Shown: positions 18,489 to 28,351, counted from the first letter of the stretch. The stretch is DNA of 64,000 nt from JAMXLO01 sp963776505 (GCA_963776505.1 CAVZNH010000037.1:16111-80110); one strand, 5' to 3'. Made by a program: numbers and translations. Notes: a model not told the origin generated them from the sequence alone.

Positions 18489-19883
18489 ATGTCCCTCTCC
18501 CGCGACTTCGCCGCCTTCGTCGCCAGCCTGCGCTACGCGGACCTGCCTCCCGCGGTGGCCGACCGCGCCAAGGGCGTCACCCTCGAGGCGCTGACGTCCG
18601 CGCTCGTCGCGCACGAGATGCCAGCGTCAAAACAGGCGCTCGCGCTGATGCAGGACGAGGAACAGGGCGGTGCCGGCATCGCCACCGTATTGTGCTCCGG
18701 CGCGAAGCTCACCAAGGCAGGCGCGGCGTTCGTCAATGCCGAGATGATCCTGGCCGGCGGCAAGTGGGACACGTTCCGCATGCTTACCCACCCGGGAACC
18801 GCCATCATCCCCGCCGCGCTGGTCGCCGCGGAGGCCACCGGCGCGTCGGGCCAGCAGTTCCTCACCGCGGTCGCCGTCGCCTACGAGGTCATGGAACGCA
18901 TGGCCGCCGAGTTCATCCCGACGGTGATGTCGCGCGGCTTCCACGCCGGCCCGGTGTTCGGCATCTTCGGCGCCGCGGTCGCCGCGGCGAAACTACACGG
19001 GTTCAACGCCGACAAGATCCACAGCGCCATTGCCCAGTGCGTCAATCTCGCCGCCGGCAATCTCGAAGGCGCGCGCAGCGGCGGCCGGTCATTGCGCGAG
19101 GGCGGCGCTGTGCGCAACGCCTTGCTGGCCGTCGCGATGGCGCGGCACGGCACGCCAGGCGGCGAGACCACGCTGGAAGGCGAGGCCGGCTTCTACCACG
19201 CCTACACCGGCAACAATCTTGGTCGCCTGACCTACAGCTTCACCGGCCACACCAGCACCGACCTCTTCCGCATAACCGAAAATCTCGGCCGCGACTGGAT
19301 CTTTCTGGAGACGCTGTACCGGATCTACTCCACCGCCGGCTACAACATCGCCCATATCGACGTGACCGCGCGGCTCTGCGAGGAACACGACATCGCCTAC
19401 GCCGACATCGACCGCATCGAGGCGGTGGTGAACTGGTTCGAGACCGAATACCCAAGCCCTGCCTTTCCCACCCCGGGCAGCGACGGCAAACCACGCGTCG
19501 GCAGCACACAGTACTTTACCGCCTACGGTGCAGTAACCCGCGGCTATCCGCTGCTCCGCGGCGCACAGCCCGGCCCGGGCGAGACCGATCCGCCCGAGGT
19601 GCTCGACCTCATGCATCGCGTCACGCTGATCCCGATGGTCCGCCGCTCCTTGTTCGGTCCACGCATCACGGTATTCACCAAGGACGGACGCAGCTTCACT
19701 CGCGAAGGCACCGGGCGCGAGTTCATCTGGGACTTCGAGGAACACACACGGCGCATCCAGCCTGTCATCCCCGGCGTCGCCATTTCCGCCGCGCAGTTTG
19801 CCGGACTGATCGACACGTGCAGGCATCTGGAACGCGTTGATGCGGCCGGTCAGCGGCTGATCGCACTGACCCTCCCGCGCTGA
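18489..19883 (+). CDS. MmgE/PrpD family protein
   Basis: 464 residues of the MmgE/PrpD fold (2-methylcitrate dehydratase, aconitate-type decarboxylases and relatives). Visible are DTFRMLTHPGTAIIPAALVAAEATGASG, the all-helical first domain with AVAVAYEVMERMA and FGAAVAAAKLHGFNADKI, and the second domain with YNIAHIDVTARLCEEHDI and GREFIWDFEEH. Members act on small di- or tricarboxylic acids; without prpB or prpC neighbours, a methylcitrate role is not supported. It is transcribed away from the dioxygenase group and ends about 100 bases before the ABC transporter genes, which suggests it acts on or feeds the imported substrate. Confidence 0.88.
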   Translation: MSLSRDFAAFVASLRYADLPPAVADRAKGVTLEALTSALVAHEMPASKQALALMQDEEQGGAGIATVLCSGAKLTKAGAAFVNAEMILAGGKWDTFRMLTHPGTAIIPAALVAAEATGASGQQFLTAVAVAYEVMERMAAEFIPTVMSRGFHAGPVFGIFGAAVAAAKLHGFNADKIHSAIAQCVNLAAGNLEGARSGGRSLREGGAVRNALLAVAMARHGTPGGETTLEGEAGFYHAYTGNNLGRLTYSFTGHTSTDLFRITENLGRDWIFLETLYRIYSTAGYNIAHIDVTARLCEEHDIAYADIDRIEAVVNWFETEYPSPAFPTPGSDGKPRVGSTQYFTAYGAVTRGYPLLRGAQPGPGETDPPEVLDLMHRVTLIPMVRRSLFGPRITVFTKDGRSFTREGTGREFIWDFEEHTRRIQPVIPGVAISAAQFAGLIDTCRHLERVDAAGQRLIALTLPR

Positions 19884-19985
19884 CGCCGTTGACGCTCCGC
19901 TGACCGCCGGCCTATCGTCTCGCCTGAAATCAATCACGGGGGCGTCAACAAGGGGTCGGCCCCGCCTTGGGAGGGCCGCCTGATC

Positions 19986-20868
19986 GTGGAAGACGCTGCG
20001 CGCCTGTTGCAGCTTGTCGTCAATGGCGCCGCCGCAGGCTGCATCTATGGCCTGATCGCTCTCGGATTCGTCCTGATCTACAAGGCGACCGAGATGATCA
20101 ACTTCGCCCAGGGCGACATCATGATGCTGGGCGGCTTCTTCGCGTTCGCCCTGATCGCGCATTTCGGCCTGAACTATTGGGTCGGCGCGCTGCTCGCCAT
20201 CCTGCTGACCGCCGCCTTCGGCTTCGCGCTCGACGCTGTCGTCCTACGCCGTGTCATCGGCCAGCCGCAATTCGCGGTGGTAATGCTGACGCTCGGCCTG
20301 GGCTTCATCTTCCGCGCCGCGGCCGGCATCACCTGGGGCTACGATTCCGTCGGCTTCGAGACGCCGTTCACCAATCGCACGATCAATCTCGGCGGTCTCA
20401 TCCTCGGCCAGGACAACGTCTCCATCATCGTCGGCACGGTGCTGCTGTGCGGCGTGCTTTATCTCTTCTTCAGCCACACGCGTCTTGGCATCGCGATGCA
20501 GGCGTCGTCGCAGAACCAGCTTGCCGCCTACTACATGGGCATCCCGGTGCGCGACGGTGTTCTCGCTGATCTGGGCGATCAGCGCCGGCGTCGCGGCGGT
20601 GGCCGGCATCCTGCTGTCCCCGGTGTCGATGATCGACGTGAACATGGGCTTTCTCGGCATCAAGGCCTTCGCCGCCGCGGTACTCGGCGGCTTCGGCAGC
20701 ATTCCCGGCGCGCTGGTCGGCGGCGTGGTCATCGGCATCGTCGAGCAACTCGCCGGCTACTTCCTGCCCGCCGGCTTCCAGGAGGTCACCTCCAACGTGG
20801 TGCTGCTCGCGACGCTGATCCTGCGGCCGCAGGGTCTGTTCGCCGAGATTGCCGGCAAGCGGGTCTGA
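19986..20868 (+). CDS. livH: Branched-chain amino-acid-type ABC permease (LivH), with one frameshift
   Basis: About 293 residues with the LivH signature: GLIALGFVLIYKATEMINFAQGDIMMLGGF, several hydrophobic helices, the cytoplasmic loop AYYMGIPV and the C-terminal GGFGSIPGALVGGVVIGIVEQLAG. GTG 19986 is the start that keeps the conserved N-terminus. One extra base near 20553 shifts the frame after MGIPV; after correction it reads TVFSLIWAISAGVAAVAGILL. It forms the membrane channel together with LivM. First gene of a five-gene transporter operon; the ligand may be an amino acid, amide or short carboxylic acid. Confidence 0.92.
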
Positions 20869-20871
20869 CGC

Positions 20872-21952
20872 ATGCGCTACCTGTTCAAGACCGACTATCG
20901 CCAGGACATCTCGCTATGGCGCCATCGCGGCGACCTGTTCTGGTACGGTCTGCTCGGCATCGTGCTGCTCGCTGATCCCGTTCGTGACTCGGCGAGTTCT
21001 ACGTCGGCGAACTGGGCGGCGTGTTCGTCTTCGCGGTCGCCGGCGTCGGCATGATGCTGCTCGCCGGCTACACCGGCCTGATCAGTCTCGGCAACGCCGC
21101 GTTCCTTGGCATCGGCGCCTACACCGATGCCGATCCTGCTGTCGCACGGCGTGCCGCTGCTGATCGCGCTGCCGGTCGCCGGCCTGTTCACCGGCGCTGT
21201 TCGGCATCGCCATCGGCCTGCCGACGCTGCGCATGAGCGGCCTCTATCTCGCCATCGCCACGCTGGCATTCGGCAGCATCGTCGGCACCGTGTTCCAGAA
21301 ATGGGACGCGATCACCGGCGGCTTCGACGGTTTCGCGGTGCCCGCACCCGACATCTTCGGCGTGCCGATCCAGAACGCGACCGGCATCTACTACCTCTCG
21401 CTCGCCGTGCTGGTGATCGTGCTGTGGTTCTCCGCCAATCTGCTGCGCACGCCGCTCGGACGCGCCATGGTGGCGATCCGCGACAGCGAGATCTCGGCGC
21501 AGAGCATGGGCATCCACCTGGCGCGCTACAAGACATTCGCCTTCGCGCTCAGCGCCTTCATCACCGGCCTCGCCGGCGCGCTGTTCGCGCATTACGTGCG
21601 CTTCCTGGCACCCGACGCGTTCGACGTGCTGCTGTCGGTGCAATTCGTCACGATCGTCTTCGTGGGCGGGCTGGGCTCGCTGCATGGCGTGGTTTTGGGC
21701 GCGTTGTTCGTGCGGTTGCTGCCGCAGTTCATCGCCATCATCCGCGACGACCTGCCGTTCGGCATCGGCCGCATGCCGGGGCTGGAGCCATCGCTGTACG
21801 GCCTCGTGCTGGTGATCGTGATCCTGTTCGAGCCGGGCGGGATCTACGGTCGCTGGATCAAGATAAAGCGCTGGTTCCAGGCCTACCCGTTCAAGCGCCG
21901 CACCAGCTTCCGGCGGCAGAAGTCGTATGCCCGATCGGAGCGGCTGCGATGA
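20872..21952 (+). CDS. livM: Branched-chain amino-acid-type ABC permease (LivM), with four frameshifts
   Basis: About 358 residues in the LivM family: AGYTGLISLGNAAFLGIGAYT, GLYLAIATLAFGSIVG, and the C-terminal DVLLSVQFVTIVFVGGLGSLHG are conserved. Four extra single bases lie near 20971, 20993, 21130 and 21198; removing them gives one continuous frame from ATG 20872 to the stop at 21952. The density of shifts in only about 230 bases is exceptional within the window. It pairs with LivH; its stop overlaps the livG start by four bases. Confidence 0.88.
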
Positions 21953-22713
21953 GCCTGTTCCGCGCAGAGGATATCGCAATCCGCTTCGGCGGCATCCGCG
22001 CCGTGGATGCGGTCAGCTTCGACGTGAACGAGGGCGAGGTGTTCTCGATCATCGGCCCGAACGGCGCCGGCAAGACGACGATCTTCAACCTGATCAGCCG
22101 CATCTACGCACCGACGTCAGGCCGGCTGATCTTCCAGGACCAGGACATCACCGACGTCCCGCCCTATCGCATCGCCGGTCTTGGCATCGCGCGCACCTTC
22201 CAGAACATCGAGCTGTTCGCCAATGCGACGCTGCTGCAGAACCTGCTGATCGGCCGGCACTGCCATTCGACGGTCGGCGTCCTGTCGCAGGTGTTGTTCC
22301 TGCCCTTCGTCAGACGCGCGGAGCTGAAGCATCGCGAAAAGGTCGAGGAGGTGATCGCCTTTCTCGGTCTCGAGCGCTATCGCGACACGCTGATCGCCAA
22401 CCTGCCGTACGGCGTGCGCAAGGTCGTCGAACTCGGCCGCGCTCTCTGCATCGAGCCGAAACTGCTGCTGCTCGACGAGCCCTCCTCGGGCCTGAACGTC
22501 GAGGAGACCGAGGGCATGGGGTTCTGGATCGAGGACATCAAGAAGGACCTCGGCATCACGGTGATCATGGTCGAGCACGACATGAACCTCGTGCGCATGG
22601 TTTCGGATCGTGTGATGGCGCTGAACTACGGCAAGGTCATCGCCCTCGGCACGCCGGATGAGGTGCAGAATCATCCGGAAGTCGTGCGCGCGTATATCGG
22701 GGGTGAGGCATGA
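21949..22713 (+). CDS. livG: ABC transporter ATPase (LivG type)
   Basis: 254 residues, intact. Walker A GPNGAGKTT, the signature region (LPYGVRKVVELGRAL, with the usual LSGG serine region replaced by LPYG as is common in LivG), Walker B LLLLDEPSSGLN and the switch His in VEHDMNLV are visible. It binds and hydrolyses ATP to drive import. Starts at an ATG overlapping livM and ends overlapping livF by four bases (ATGA), so the transporter subunits are coupled. Confidence 0.94.
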   Translation: MSLFRAEDIAIRFGGIRAVDAVSFDVNEGEVFSIIGPNGAGKTTIFNLISRIYAPTSGRLIFQDQDITDVPPYRIAGLGIARTFQNIELFANATLLQNLLIGRHCHSTVGVLSQVLFLPFVRRAELKHREKVEEVIAFLGLERYRDTLIANLPYGVRKVVELGRALCIEPKLLLLDEPSSGLNVEETEGMGFWIEDIKKDLGITVIMVEHDMNLVRMVSDRVMALNYGKVIALGTPDEVQNHPEVVRAYIGGEA

Positions 22714-23483
22714 GCGCGTCGCTCCTCGACGTCACCGCAATCGAGACCTTTTACGGCCCGATCCAGGCCATTCGCGGCGTCAGCCTGCAGGTCGCGCAAG
22801 GCCAGATCGTCACCGTGCTCGGTGCCAACGGTGCCGGCAAGACGACAGTGTTGCGAACCATCTCCGGCGTGCTGGATCCCGAGCGTGGCTCGGTGCGATT
22901 CGAGGGAAAGGCCATCGACCATCTGCCGCCGGATCGCGTGATGCGTCTCGGCATCTGCCATGTTCCCGAAGGCCGCGAGGTCTTTCCCTTCCTGACGGTG
23001 CGCGAGAACCTGCTGATGGGATCTTACACGCGCCACGACAAGGATGCGGTGCATCACGACCTGGAGCTATGCTTCACCTACTTCCCAGTGCTGAAGGAAC
23101 GCTCGCATCAGCGTGCCGGCCTTTTGTCGGGCGGCGAACAGCAGATGCTGTCGATCAGCCGCGCACTGATGGGTCGTCCGAAACTTCTGTTGTTGGACGA
23201 GCCGTCACTCGGCCTCTCGCCGCTGCTGGTGACACAGATCTTCCGCATCATCCGCCGCATCAACGAGGAACAGGGCGTCGCGATCCTGCTCGTGGAGCAG
23301 AATGCGCATATGGCGCTGCGTACCGCCCAGTTCGGCTACGTGCTGGAAGTGGGCCGCATCGTGCTCGCTGACGACTGCGCAAAGCTGATGCAGACCGATG
23401 CAATCAAGGAATTCTACCTCGGCCAGAAGGAAACCGGCGTCCGCGGACAGCGGCGATGGAAGAGGAAGCGGCTGTGGCACTGA
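22710..23483 (+). CDS. livF: ABC transporter ATPase (LivF type)
   Basis: 257 residues, intact. Walker A GANGAGKTT, Q-loop region HVPEGREVFPFLTVRENL, signature LLSGGEQQMLSISRAL, Walker B LLLLDEPSLGLSP and switch His region LVEQNAHMAL match LivF. The second ATPase of the importer. Its last ~28 bases overlap the start of the ligase-like gene. The C-terminal tail (RGQRRWKRKRLWH) is basic and may be extended relative to typical LivF. Confidence 0.93.
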   Translation: MSASLLDVTAIETFYGPIQAIRGVSLQVAQGQIVTVLGANGAGKTTVLRTISGVLDPERGSVRFEGKAIDHLPPDRVMRLGICHVPEGREVFPFLTVRENLLMGSYTRHDKDAVHHDLELCFTYFPVLKERSHQRAGLLSGGEQQMLSISRALMGRPKLLLLDEPSLGLSPLLVTQIFRIIRRINEEQGVAILLVEQNAHMALRTAQFGYVLEVGRIVLADDCAKLMQTDAIKEFYLGQKETGVRGQRRWKRKRLWH

Positions 23484-24605
23484 CGATACCTGCTCTGGTC
23501 GCCGACCGTATCGCGGCGCATGCCGACGAGATCGTGCTGCGCAAGAAGGACCACGGCATCTGGAAGGCCACCACCTGGGCGCAACTTGGGGCGCGCGTGC
23601 GCGAGGTTGGCACGGGCCTGAAGGCGATCGGCTTCCGTCCCGGCGATGTTGCCTGCGTGCTGGCCGAGACCCGCCCGGAGTGGGTGCACATCGACCTGGG
23701 CATTCTGGGCGCCGGTGGCGTGAGCGGCGGTATCCACCCCGAACAGGAAGCCAGAACCACTCGGCCAGGCGCTGCGCGACGCTGCTTGCCGCGTGCTGTT
23801 CGTCGAGAACGACGAACAGCTCGACAAGGCATTGCTGGTGCGCGACCGCTGCCCCGATCTGCGGCACATCGTCATCATCGACATGAAGGGTTTGCGCGAC
23901 TTCGCCGACCCGATGTGCGAAAGCCTGGAGTCTTTCGTGGAACGCACCGTCAACGATGGCGACTGGGACGCGGGAATCGCGGCAATCACCAACGACCAGC
24001 CGGCGGTTCTGCTGTTGCCGCGAACCGGCGCGAGTCGAATACTGACCCATGGCGACGCGCTGCACCTGATCGCCAACGCGCGCTCGTTGCTGCCGCTGCG
24101 TGCCGGCGATGAGCGGCTTGCCTTGCTGCCGATGTGCCACGTTGTGGAGCGAGTGCTGGGCCTGTATCTGTCTCTCGATGCGCGCGTGATCAGCAATTAC
24201 CTGGAAGATCCTGATACCGGGATGGAGAATCTCCAGGAATTGCAGCCGACGGTGCTCGCGACCGATCCGCACATCTGGCAGGTGCTGCACACCCGAGCCA
24301 CCAACGCTGCCGCCGATGCCACACGAGTGCAGCGCCTGCTGTATCGTTGGGCGATCGCCGCCGGTGCGCGCGGCGGCCCCATGGCAATGCTGGCGCAGCT
24401 CTGCGTGCTACGTGCGGTCAGGCGCGACCTGGGCCTCAGTCGCTTGCGGTGCGGATATATCGGTGGCGCCGCCTTGACGCCCGAAATCGAGCGCTGGGCC
24501 GCGGCACTTGGCGTCGCCATTCAGCACATCGACGGCCAGGCGGCTCGGGGCCCCGCCTTGGATGCGCGCTACCAGGCCCTGATGCAGGAAGCTTACGGTA
24601 CCTGA
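23456..24605 (+). CDS. Truncated, degenerate acyl-CoA synthetase-like protein, with one frameshift
   Basis: About 382 residues resembling the N-terminal two thirds of long-chain acyl-CoA/AMP-forming ligases: WKATTWAQLGARVREVGTGLKAIGFRPGDVACVLAETRPEWVHIDLGILGAGG, and later GYIGGAALTPEIERWAAALGV. The ATP-binding YTSGTTGxPK loop is replaced by LLPRTGASRILTHGDAL. The Tyr-Gly-Gln-Thr-Glu motif is eroded to IDGQAARG, and the chain ends there, without the hinge or C-terminal lid. Adenylation activity is therefore unlikely. AMP-ligases often sit inside Liv-type operons of aromatic or lipid catabolism; this looks like a relic or a repurposed pseudoenzyme. One extra base near 23755 breaks the frame. 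Confidence 0.75.
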
Positions 24606-24620
24606 AGGAAGGAACGATTC

Positions 24621-25790
24621 ATGCGTAGCAGGCTATTGGCGGCGGCACTTGCTGTCGCTCTCATCGCTCCCGCCATGGCGGCGGACAGTGTGCGTGGCGT
24701 GACGGACAACGAGATCGTCATCGGCACCTATTCCGACCTCTCGGGCGTGACGGCGATGTGGGGCGTCAACAACACCAATGCCTGGCGCATGGTGTTCGAT
24801 GAGACGAACGCCGCGGGCGGTATCAACGGCCGCAAGATCAAGTACATCGTGGAAGACAACCAGTATCAGATTCCGCGTTCCATCCAGGCCGCGAACAAGC
24901 TGATCAACCGCGACGGCGTGTTCATGATGGTCGCCAACGGCGGCACGCCAATGAACAATGCGACCATGCCCGATCAGCTCGCCAAGGGCGTACCCAACGT
25001 TTTCCCGCTCACCTCGGCCCGTTCGATGTACGAGCCGCTGAACCATCTCAAGTTCGGGCTCGCCTCATCCTACTACGACCAGATGCGTGCCGGAGTGAAG
25101 GTGTTCGTCGAGCAGCACGGCAAGAAGACTGTGTGCGCGATGTCCCAGGATACCGATTTCGGCCGCGATGTGATGGATGGCGCGCGCGATGAGCTGAAGG
25201 CGCTGAACAGCAAGCTGGCGGCGGAGACCCTGCACAAGCCGACCGACACCGACTTCAGTGCCTCGGTCGCACGGCTGCGCGACGCCAACTGCGATCTGAT
25301 CCTGGTCGGCGGTATCGTGCGCGATACGGTGCAGATCGTCTCCGCGGTGCGGAAGACCGGCTGGAAGGTGGACATGCTCGGACAGGCGGCGAGCTATGAC
25401 GAAGCCGTGGCGACGGTGCCGGGCGGCGTGACCGAGGGCTTCTACTCGATGACGCCGGTGCTGTATGTCGCGGCCAGCAGCGAAAATCCGGAAGTGACGA
25501 AGTTCGCCGAACAGTACAAGAAGGAGTTCGGCAAGGAACCCAACTTCGCAGCGCAGATCGGCTACACCGGTGCGGAGCTTGTCGTGCAGGCACTGAAGAA
25601 TGCCGGCAAGGATCTGACGGTGGACAGCTTCGTGTCAGGCATGGAAAGCATCAAGGACTGGCATGACATCTTCGGCTCGCCGGCAATGAGCTTCAGTCCG
25701 ACCAAGCATCAGGGTTCCAACGAGTCGTTCCTGTGCGAAGTGAAGGGCGGCAAGTGGGTGCCGGTCAGCACGACGCCGATGGGCTACTGA
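24621..25790 (+). CDS. ABC transporter substrate-binding protein (Liv-type, family 6)
   Basis: 389 residues with a clear signal peptide (MRSRLLAAALAVALIAPAMAA). The family-6 start follows (GVTDNEIVIGTYSDLSGVTA .. NNTNAWRMVFDETNAAGGINGRKIK), then TDFSASVARLRDANCDLILVGG. It captures the ligand in the periplasm for the LivHMGF channel. Proteins of this subgroup bind amino acids, but also aromatic acids and other carboxylates, so the ligand is open. Last gene of the operon, followed by a hairpin repeat and convergent to the AtuA gene. Confidence 0.92.
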   Translation: MRSRLLAAALAVALIAPAMAADSVRGVTDNEIVIGTYSDLSGVTAMWGVNNTNAWRMVFDETNAAGGINGRKIKYIVEDNQYQIPRSIQAANKLINRDGVFMMVANGGTPMNNATMPDQLAKGVPNVFPLTSARSMYEPLNHLKFGLASSYYDQMRAGVKVFVEQHGKKTVCAMSQDTDFGRDVMDGARDELKALNSKLAAETLHKPTDTDFSASVARLRDANCDLILVGGIVRDTVQIVSAVRKTGWKVDMLGQAASYDEAVATVPGGVTEGFYSMTPVLYVAASSENPEVTKFAEQYKKEFGKEPNFAAQIGYTGAELVVQALKNAGKDLTVDSFVSGMESIKDWHDIFGSPAMSFSPTKHQGSNESFLCEVKGGKWVPVSTTPMGY

Positions 25791-25807
25791 GCGAGTCGCA
25801 ACGTTCG

Positions 25808-25848
25808 TTTCTCCCCCTCCCCTCGCGGGAGGGGGGACGGGGGAGGGG
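25808..25848. terminator. GC-rich hairpin repeat, copy 2, between convergent genes
   Basis: Nearly the same sequence as 11271-11312: a pyrimidine-rich arm, GCG turn and G-rich arm preceded by a short T run. Here it fills the gap between the convergent binding-protein and AtuA genes, where a bidirectional terminator is expected. Two copies in 64 kb mean it is a dispersed repeat rather than a locus-specific terminator. Confidence 0.6.
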
Positions 25849-25849
25849 C

Positions 25850-27244
25850 CTACACTGCCTCCACCTCCAGCGGAAACAGCGCATCCGGATCGTGCGCGCG
25901 CAACAGATGATACACGTTGAACCGATACGCCGGACCCAGTGAAACCTCCGGGGGCGTGAACGGAAACGCGAGATTACCGGCGGTGGAAAGCCTTCCCGCG
26001 TATCCATGATGCAGCAGATACTGCTTCAACGTCCGTACCACCTCGGCTGCGCGTTCCGCCGTCGGTGCAATGCATTCGCCCATGATGAATACTTCGCCCG
26101 GGGGAGGCTCGCCCGCCGGCGCTGCCATACGCACGCCGTCCACGCCGTAGACGCGGAAGCGCAGCGTGTAGTCCTCCGGGGCATCCTCGCACACCAGGTC
26201 GCGCACCACGGTCGCGACCGCCGGTAGAATCTCGCGGTGCTGCGCGATGAAGCGCGGATCGGCGGCACCCGCCAGTAACACGGCGCGTTCGCCGATCCGT
26301 CGCGCGCCCTCGATCTTCACGCACGGATCTGTCAATTCGTGCCACTTCGCGCCAGTGACGCGGCAGCGCCGGTCGTCCACCGACGCATAGTCCGCACCAC
26401 TCAGATCGAGCCGGCCTTCTGGTTCATATACGGTGTACGGATCGGCCTGCTCGTACAGGCTGTGCGCCGCGACCGAAACCGGCGTCGCGCGTCGTAGCTC
26501 CGCCATGCTCTCCAACTCGAACCCGTCGTCATCGAGCGTCGCCAGAATCAAATCGCGCCCGCCCGGCACGCAGCACAGCGACGCACACTCGATGATCTTC
26601 GCCATGTGCACGGACAAACCGGTCGGGAATCCGAGCATCGTGGGCAGCGACGCGAAGATCGCTGTGTCGCACGCGCGGCCGGCGATCAGCACATCGATGT
26701 CCTCGGCCAGCGCGCGGCGGAACGGACCCATGCCCATCTGCCCAACGATATGCGCGGCTTCGGTCACCTCTTCCTCGGTGAGTGCCGGCATATCGTCGAT
26801 GCCGCTGACAGCGCCGGCACGTACCGCGCCGCGCAATGCCTCGCGCGACAGATCGGCACGCAGCACACCGAGGCGGAAATGCAGCCCCTCGGTGCGCGCT
26901 ATCTCGCGGATGATCGCCAGTGTCGCTTCGAGATGCGGTGCGGCCCCCGCCGATCCGGCGGAGCCGATCACCAGCGGCACGTCGATCGATCGCGCGCCGA
27001 GCAGCGCCTTGCGCAGATCTCGCCGCGTCGCCGTCGGGGCCGTGGCCATCTCGCCCTTGCCGAGATAGGTCGGGCCGATGTCGATTGAGCCCATGTCGCA
27101 GCCGATCAGGTCCGGCTTGCGTGCCAGACCGGCGTCGAACGCCGGCGTGGGGATGCCGTAGCCGAGCTGACCCGAGGCGCCGAGAAAGCGCATCGGCCGG
27201 CGCTTGCGGCGGATGTCGTCGATGATGCGGCCGGAGGCGCTCAT
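25850..27244 (-). CDS. AtuA-like protein (DUF1446, acyclic terpene utilisation)
   Basis: 464 residues of the AtuA/DUF1446 family: MRFLGASGQLGYGIPTPAF, IGCDMGSIDIGPTYLGKGEMA, VLIAGRACDTAIFASLPTMLGFP, and a C-terminal VFIMGECIAPTAERAAEVVRTLKQYLLHHGY. AtuA is required for growth on citronellol-type terpenes in Pseudomonas, but most relatives occur in other catabolic operons and have no known reaction. Overlaps the upstream DUF4387 gene by four bases. Together with the hydrolase and amidohydrolase genes it forms a compact minus-strand operon. Confidence 0.88.
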   Translation of the reverse strand: MSASGRIIDDIRRKRRPMRFLGASGQLGYGIPTPAFDAGLARKPDLIGCDMGSIDIGPTYLGKGEMATAPTATRRDLRKALLGARSIDVPLVIGSAGSAGAAPHLEATLAIIREIARTEGLHFRLGVLRADLSREALRGAVRAGAVSGIDDMPALTEEEVTEAAHIVGQMGMGPFRRALAEDIDVLIAGRACDTAIFASLPTMLGFPTGLSVHMAKIIECASLCCVPGGRDLILATLDDDGFELESMAELRRATPVSVAAHSLYEQADPYTVYEPEGRLDLSGADYASVDDRRCRVTGAKWHELTDPCVKIEGARRIGERAVLLAGAADPRFIAQHREILPAVATVVRDLVCEDAPEDYTLRFRVYGVDGVRMAAPAGEPPPGEVFIMGECIAPTAERAAEVVRTLKQYLLHHGYAGRLSTAGNLAFPFTPPEVSLGPAYRFNVYHLLRAHDPDALFPLEVEAV

Positions 27245-27543
27245 ACCTCAACCCCCAACATCGGTGCGTGCTGCTGCGCACCATATACATCGCGATCGCC
27301 TGGATCGCCTGCCATGATCGGCCGCGCCAGCACGATCTTTATCGCGCGCCCCACTGGATACGGGATCACCGTCACATCGTCGGTCGGCAGTCCGTACAGT
27401 ACACCGATCCGTTCGCGGCCCAGTGCCGGCGATTGCGCGACGCGCTGAAAGTCCGCGTCGTTGGCGAAAATCAGATCCAGCGTCAATCGGCGCGGGCCGG
27501 CATTCTTGCTGCGGATCACCTGGGCAATGTCGGAGAGCTTCAT
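27241..27543 (-). CDS. DUF4387 family protein
   Basis: 100 residues: MKLSDIAQVIRSKNAGPRRLTLDLIFANDADF, then YGLPTDDVTVIPYPVGRAIKIVLARP. DUF4387 proteins are nearly always encoded next to AtuA-like proteins and may form a subunit of the same enzyme. The start codon overlaps the stop of the hydrolase gene and the end overlaps the AtuA start, so the three are translationally linked. No catalytic motif is evident. Confidence 0.87.
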   Translation of the reverse strand: MKLSDIAQVIRSKNAGPRRLTLDLIFANDADFQRVAQSPALGRERIGVLYGLPTDDVTVIPYPVGRAIKIVLARPIMAGDPGDRDVYGAQQHAPMLGVEV

Positions 27544-28345
27544 GGGAACCGCCTGCGCAGGAACGCAAGAATATCCGCCGCACAGCGCTCAGGCACAATA
27601 TCGCAGATGTTGTGCGGCAGGCCCTCGTAGCAAATCAGCTCGCAGTCTGGGATCTTTGTCCGCATGACCTCATAGTTCTGCGTGCTGCCGACGGTCTCCG
27701 CGCCCGGGCATCACCAGCAGGGTCGGGCACTTGATGCGCGGCAACTCATCGGCCCACCACAGCGTCGTCATCAGCCCCACGAAGCGACCGATATAAGCCG
27801 TGTCGTTCTTTGCCGCCTCGTCAAGGAACCATTCGATATGTCCCTGGTCGTGGCCATGCGGGAAGCGATCCTCGATGGTCGCCGCGAGGAAGTTGCGCAA
27901 ACCCTCGCGCGCGACACGCGGCAGCCAGGTATGCGCCTGGCTGTTCTTCAGTCCAGGGGTCGAGCCGAACAGCATCAGGCTGCGCACGCGCTCCGGCGAC
28001 GCCATCGCCAAATTCTGGCCCACGTAACCGCCGGCGGAATTGCCGACCAGGTGCACGGCCGCCGCAGCCGAGGTGGTCGAGCAGTTCGCGCACGTCCTGT
28101 ACCAGGCGATCCATCGACAGCGGCGGTTCCGGTGGTGGCACCTGCGATTCACCATGACCCCGCAGGTCCATGCGCACCACTCGGTAGTCGCGGCACAGAG
28201 GCGGCACCGCCGCATACCAGCGCTTCGAGGACCCCATCGCAGCGTGCAGCAGCAGCAGAGTCGCCGGCGTTCGCCAGGGGTCGGTGTAGTCGTCGATCGT
28301 GTAGGCGATGCGGTTGCCGTCGCTGGCGTGGAAGGATTGGTGCAT
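27540..28345 (-). CDS. Alpha/beta hydrolase, with two frameshifts
   Basis: About 268 residues after removing extra bases near 28066 and 27704. Oxyanion region LLLLHAAMGSSKRW, then RVVRMDLRGHGES, the nucleophile elbow VHLVGNSAGGYVG (Ser nucleophile), the acid region in CPTLLVMPG, and the catalytic His in YEGLPHNICDIVP give a complete Ser-Asp/Glu-His hydrolase of the lactonase/esterase type. Start chosen at ATG 28345, preceded by AAGGAGA; this ribosome-binding site is part of the 8-bp duplication made by the adjacent hairpin element. Operon with DUF4387 and AtuA. Confidence 0.85.
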
Positions 28346-28351
28346 CGAGCT

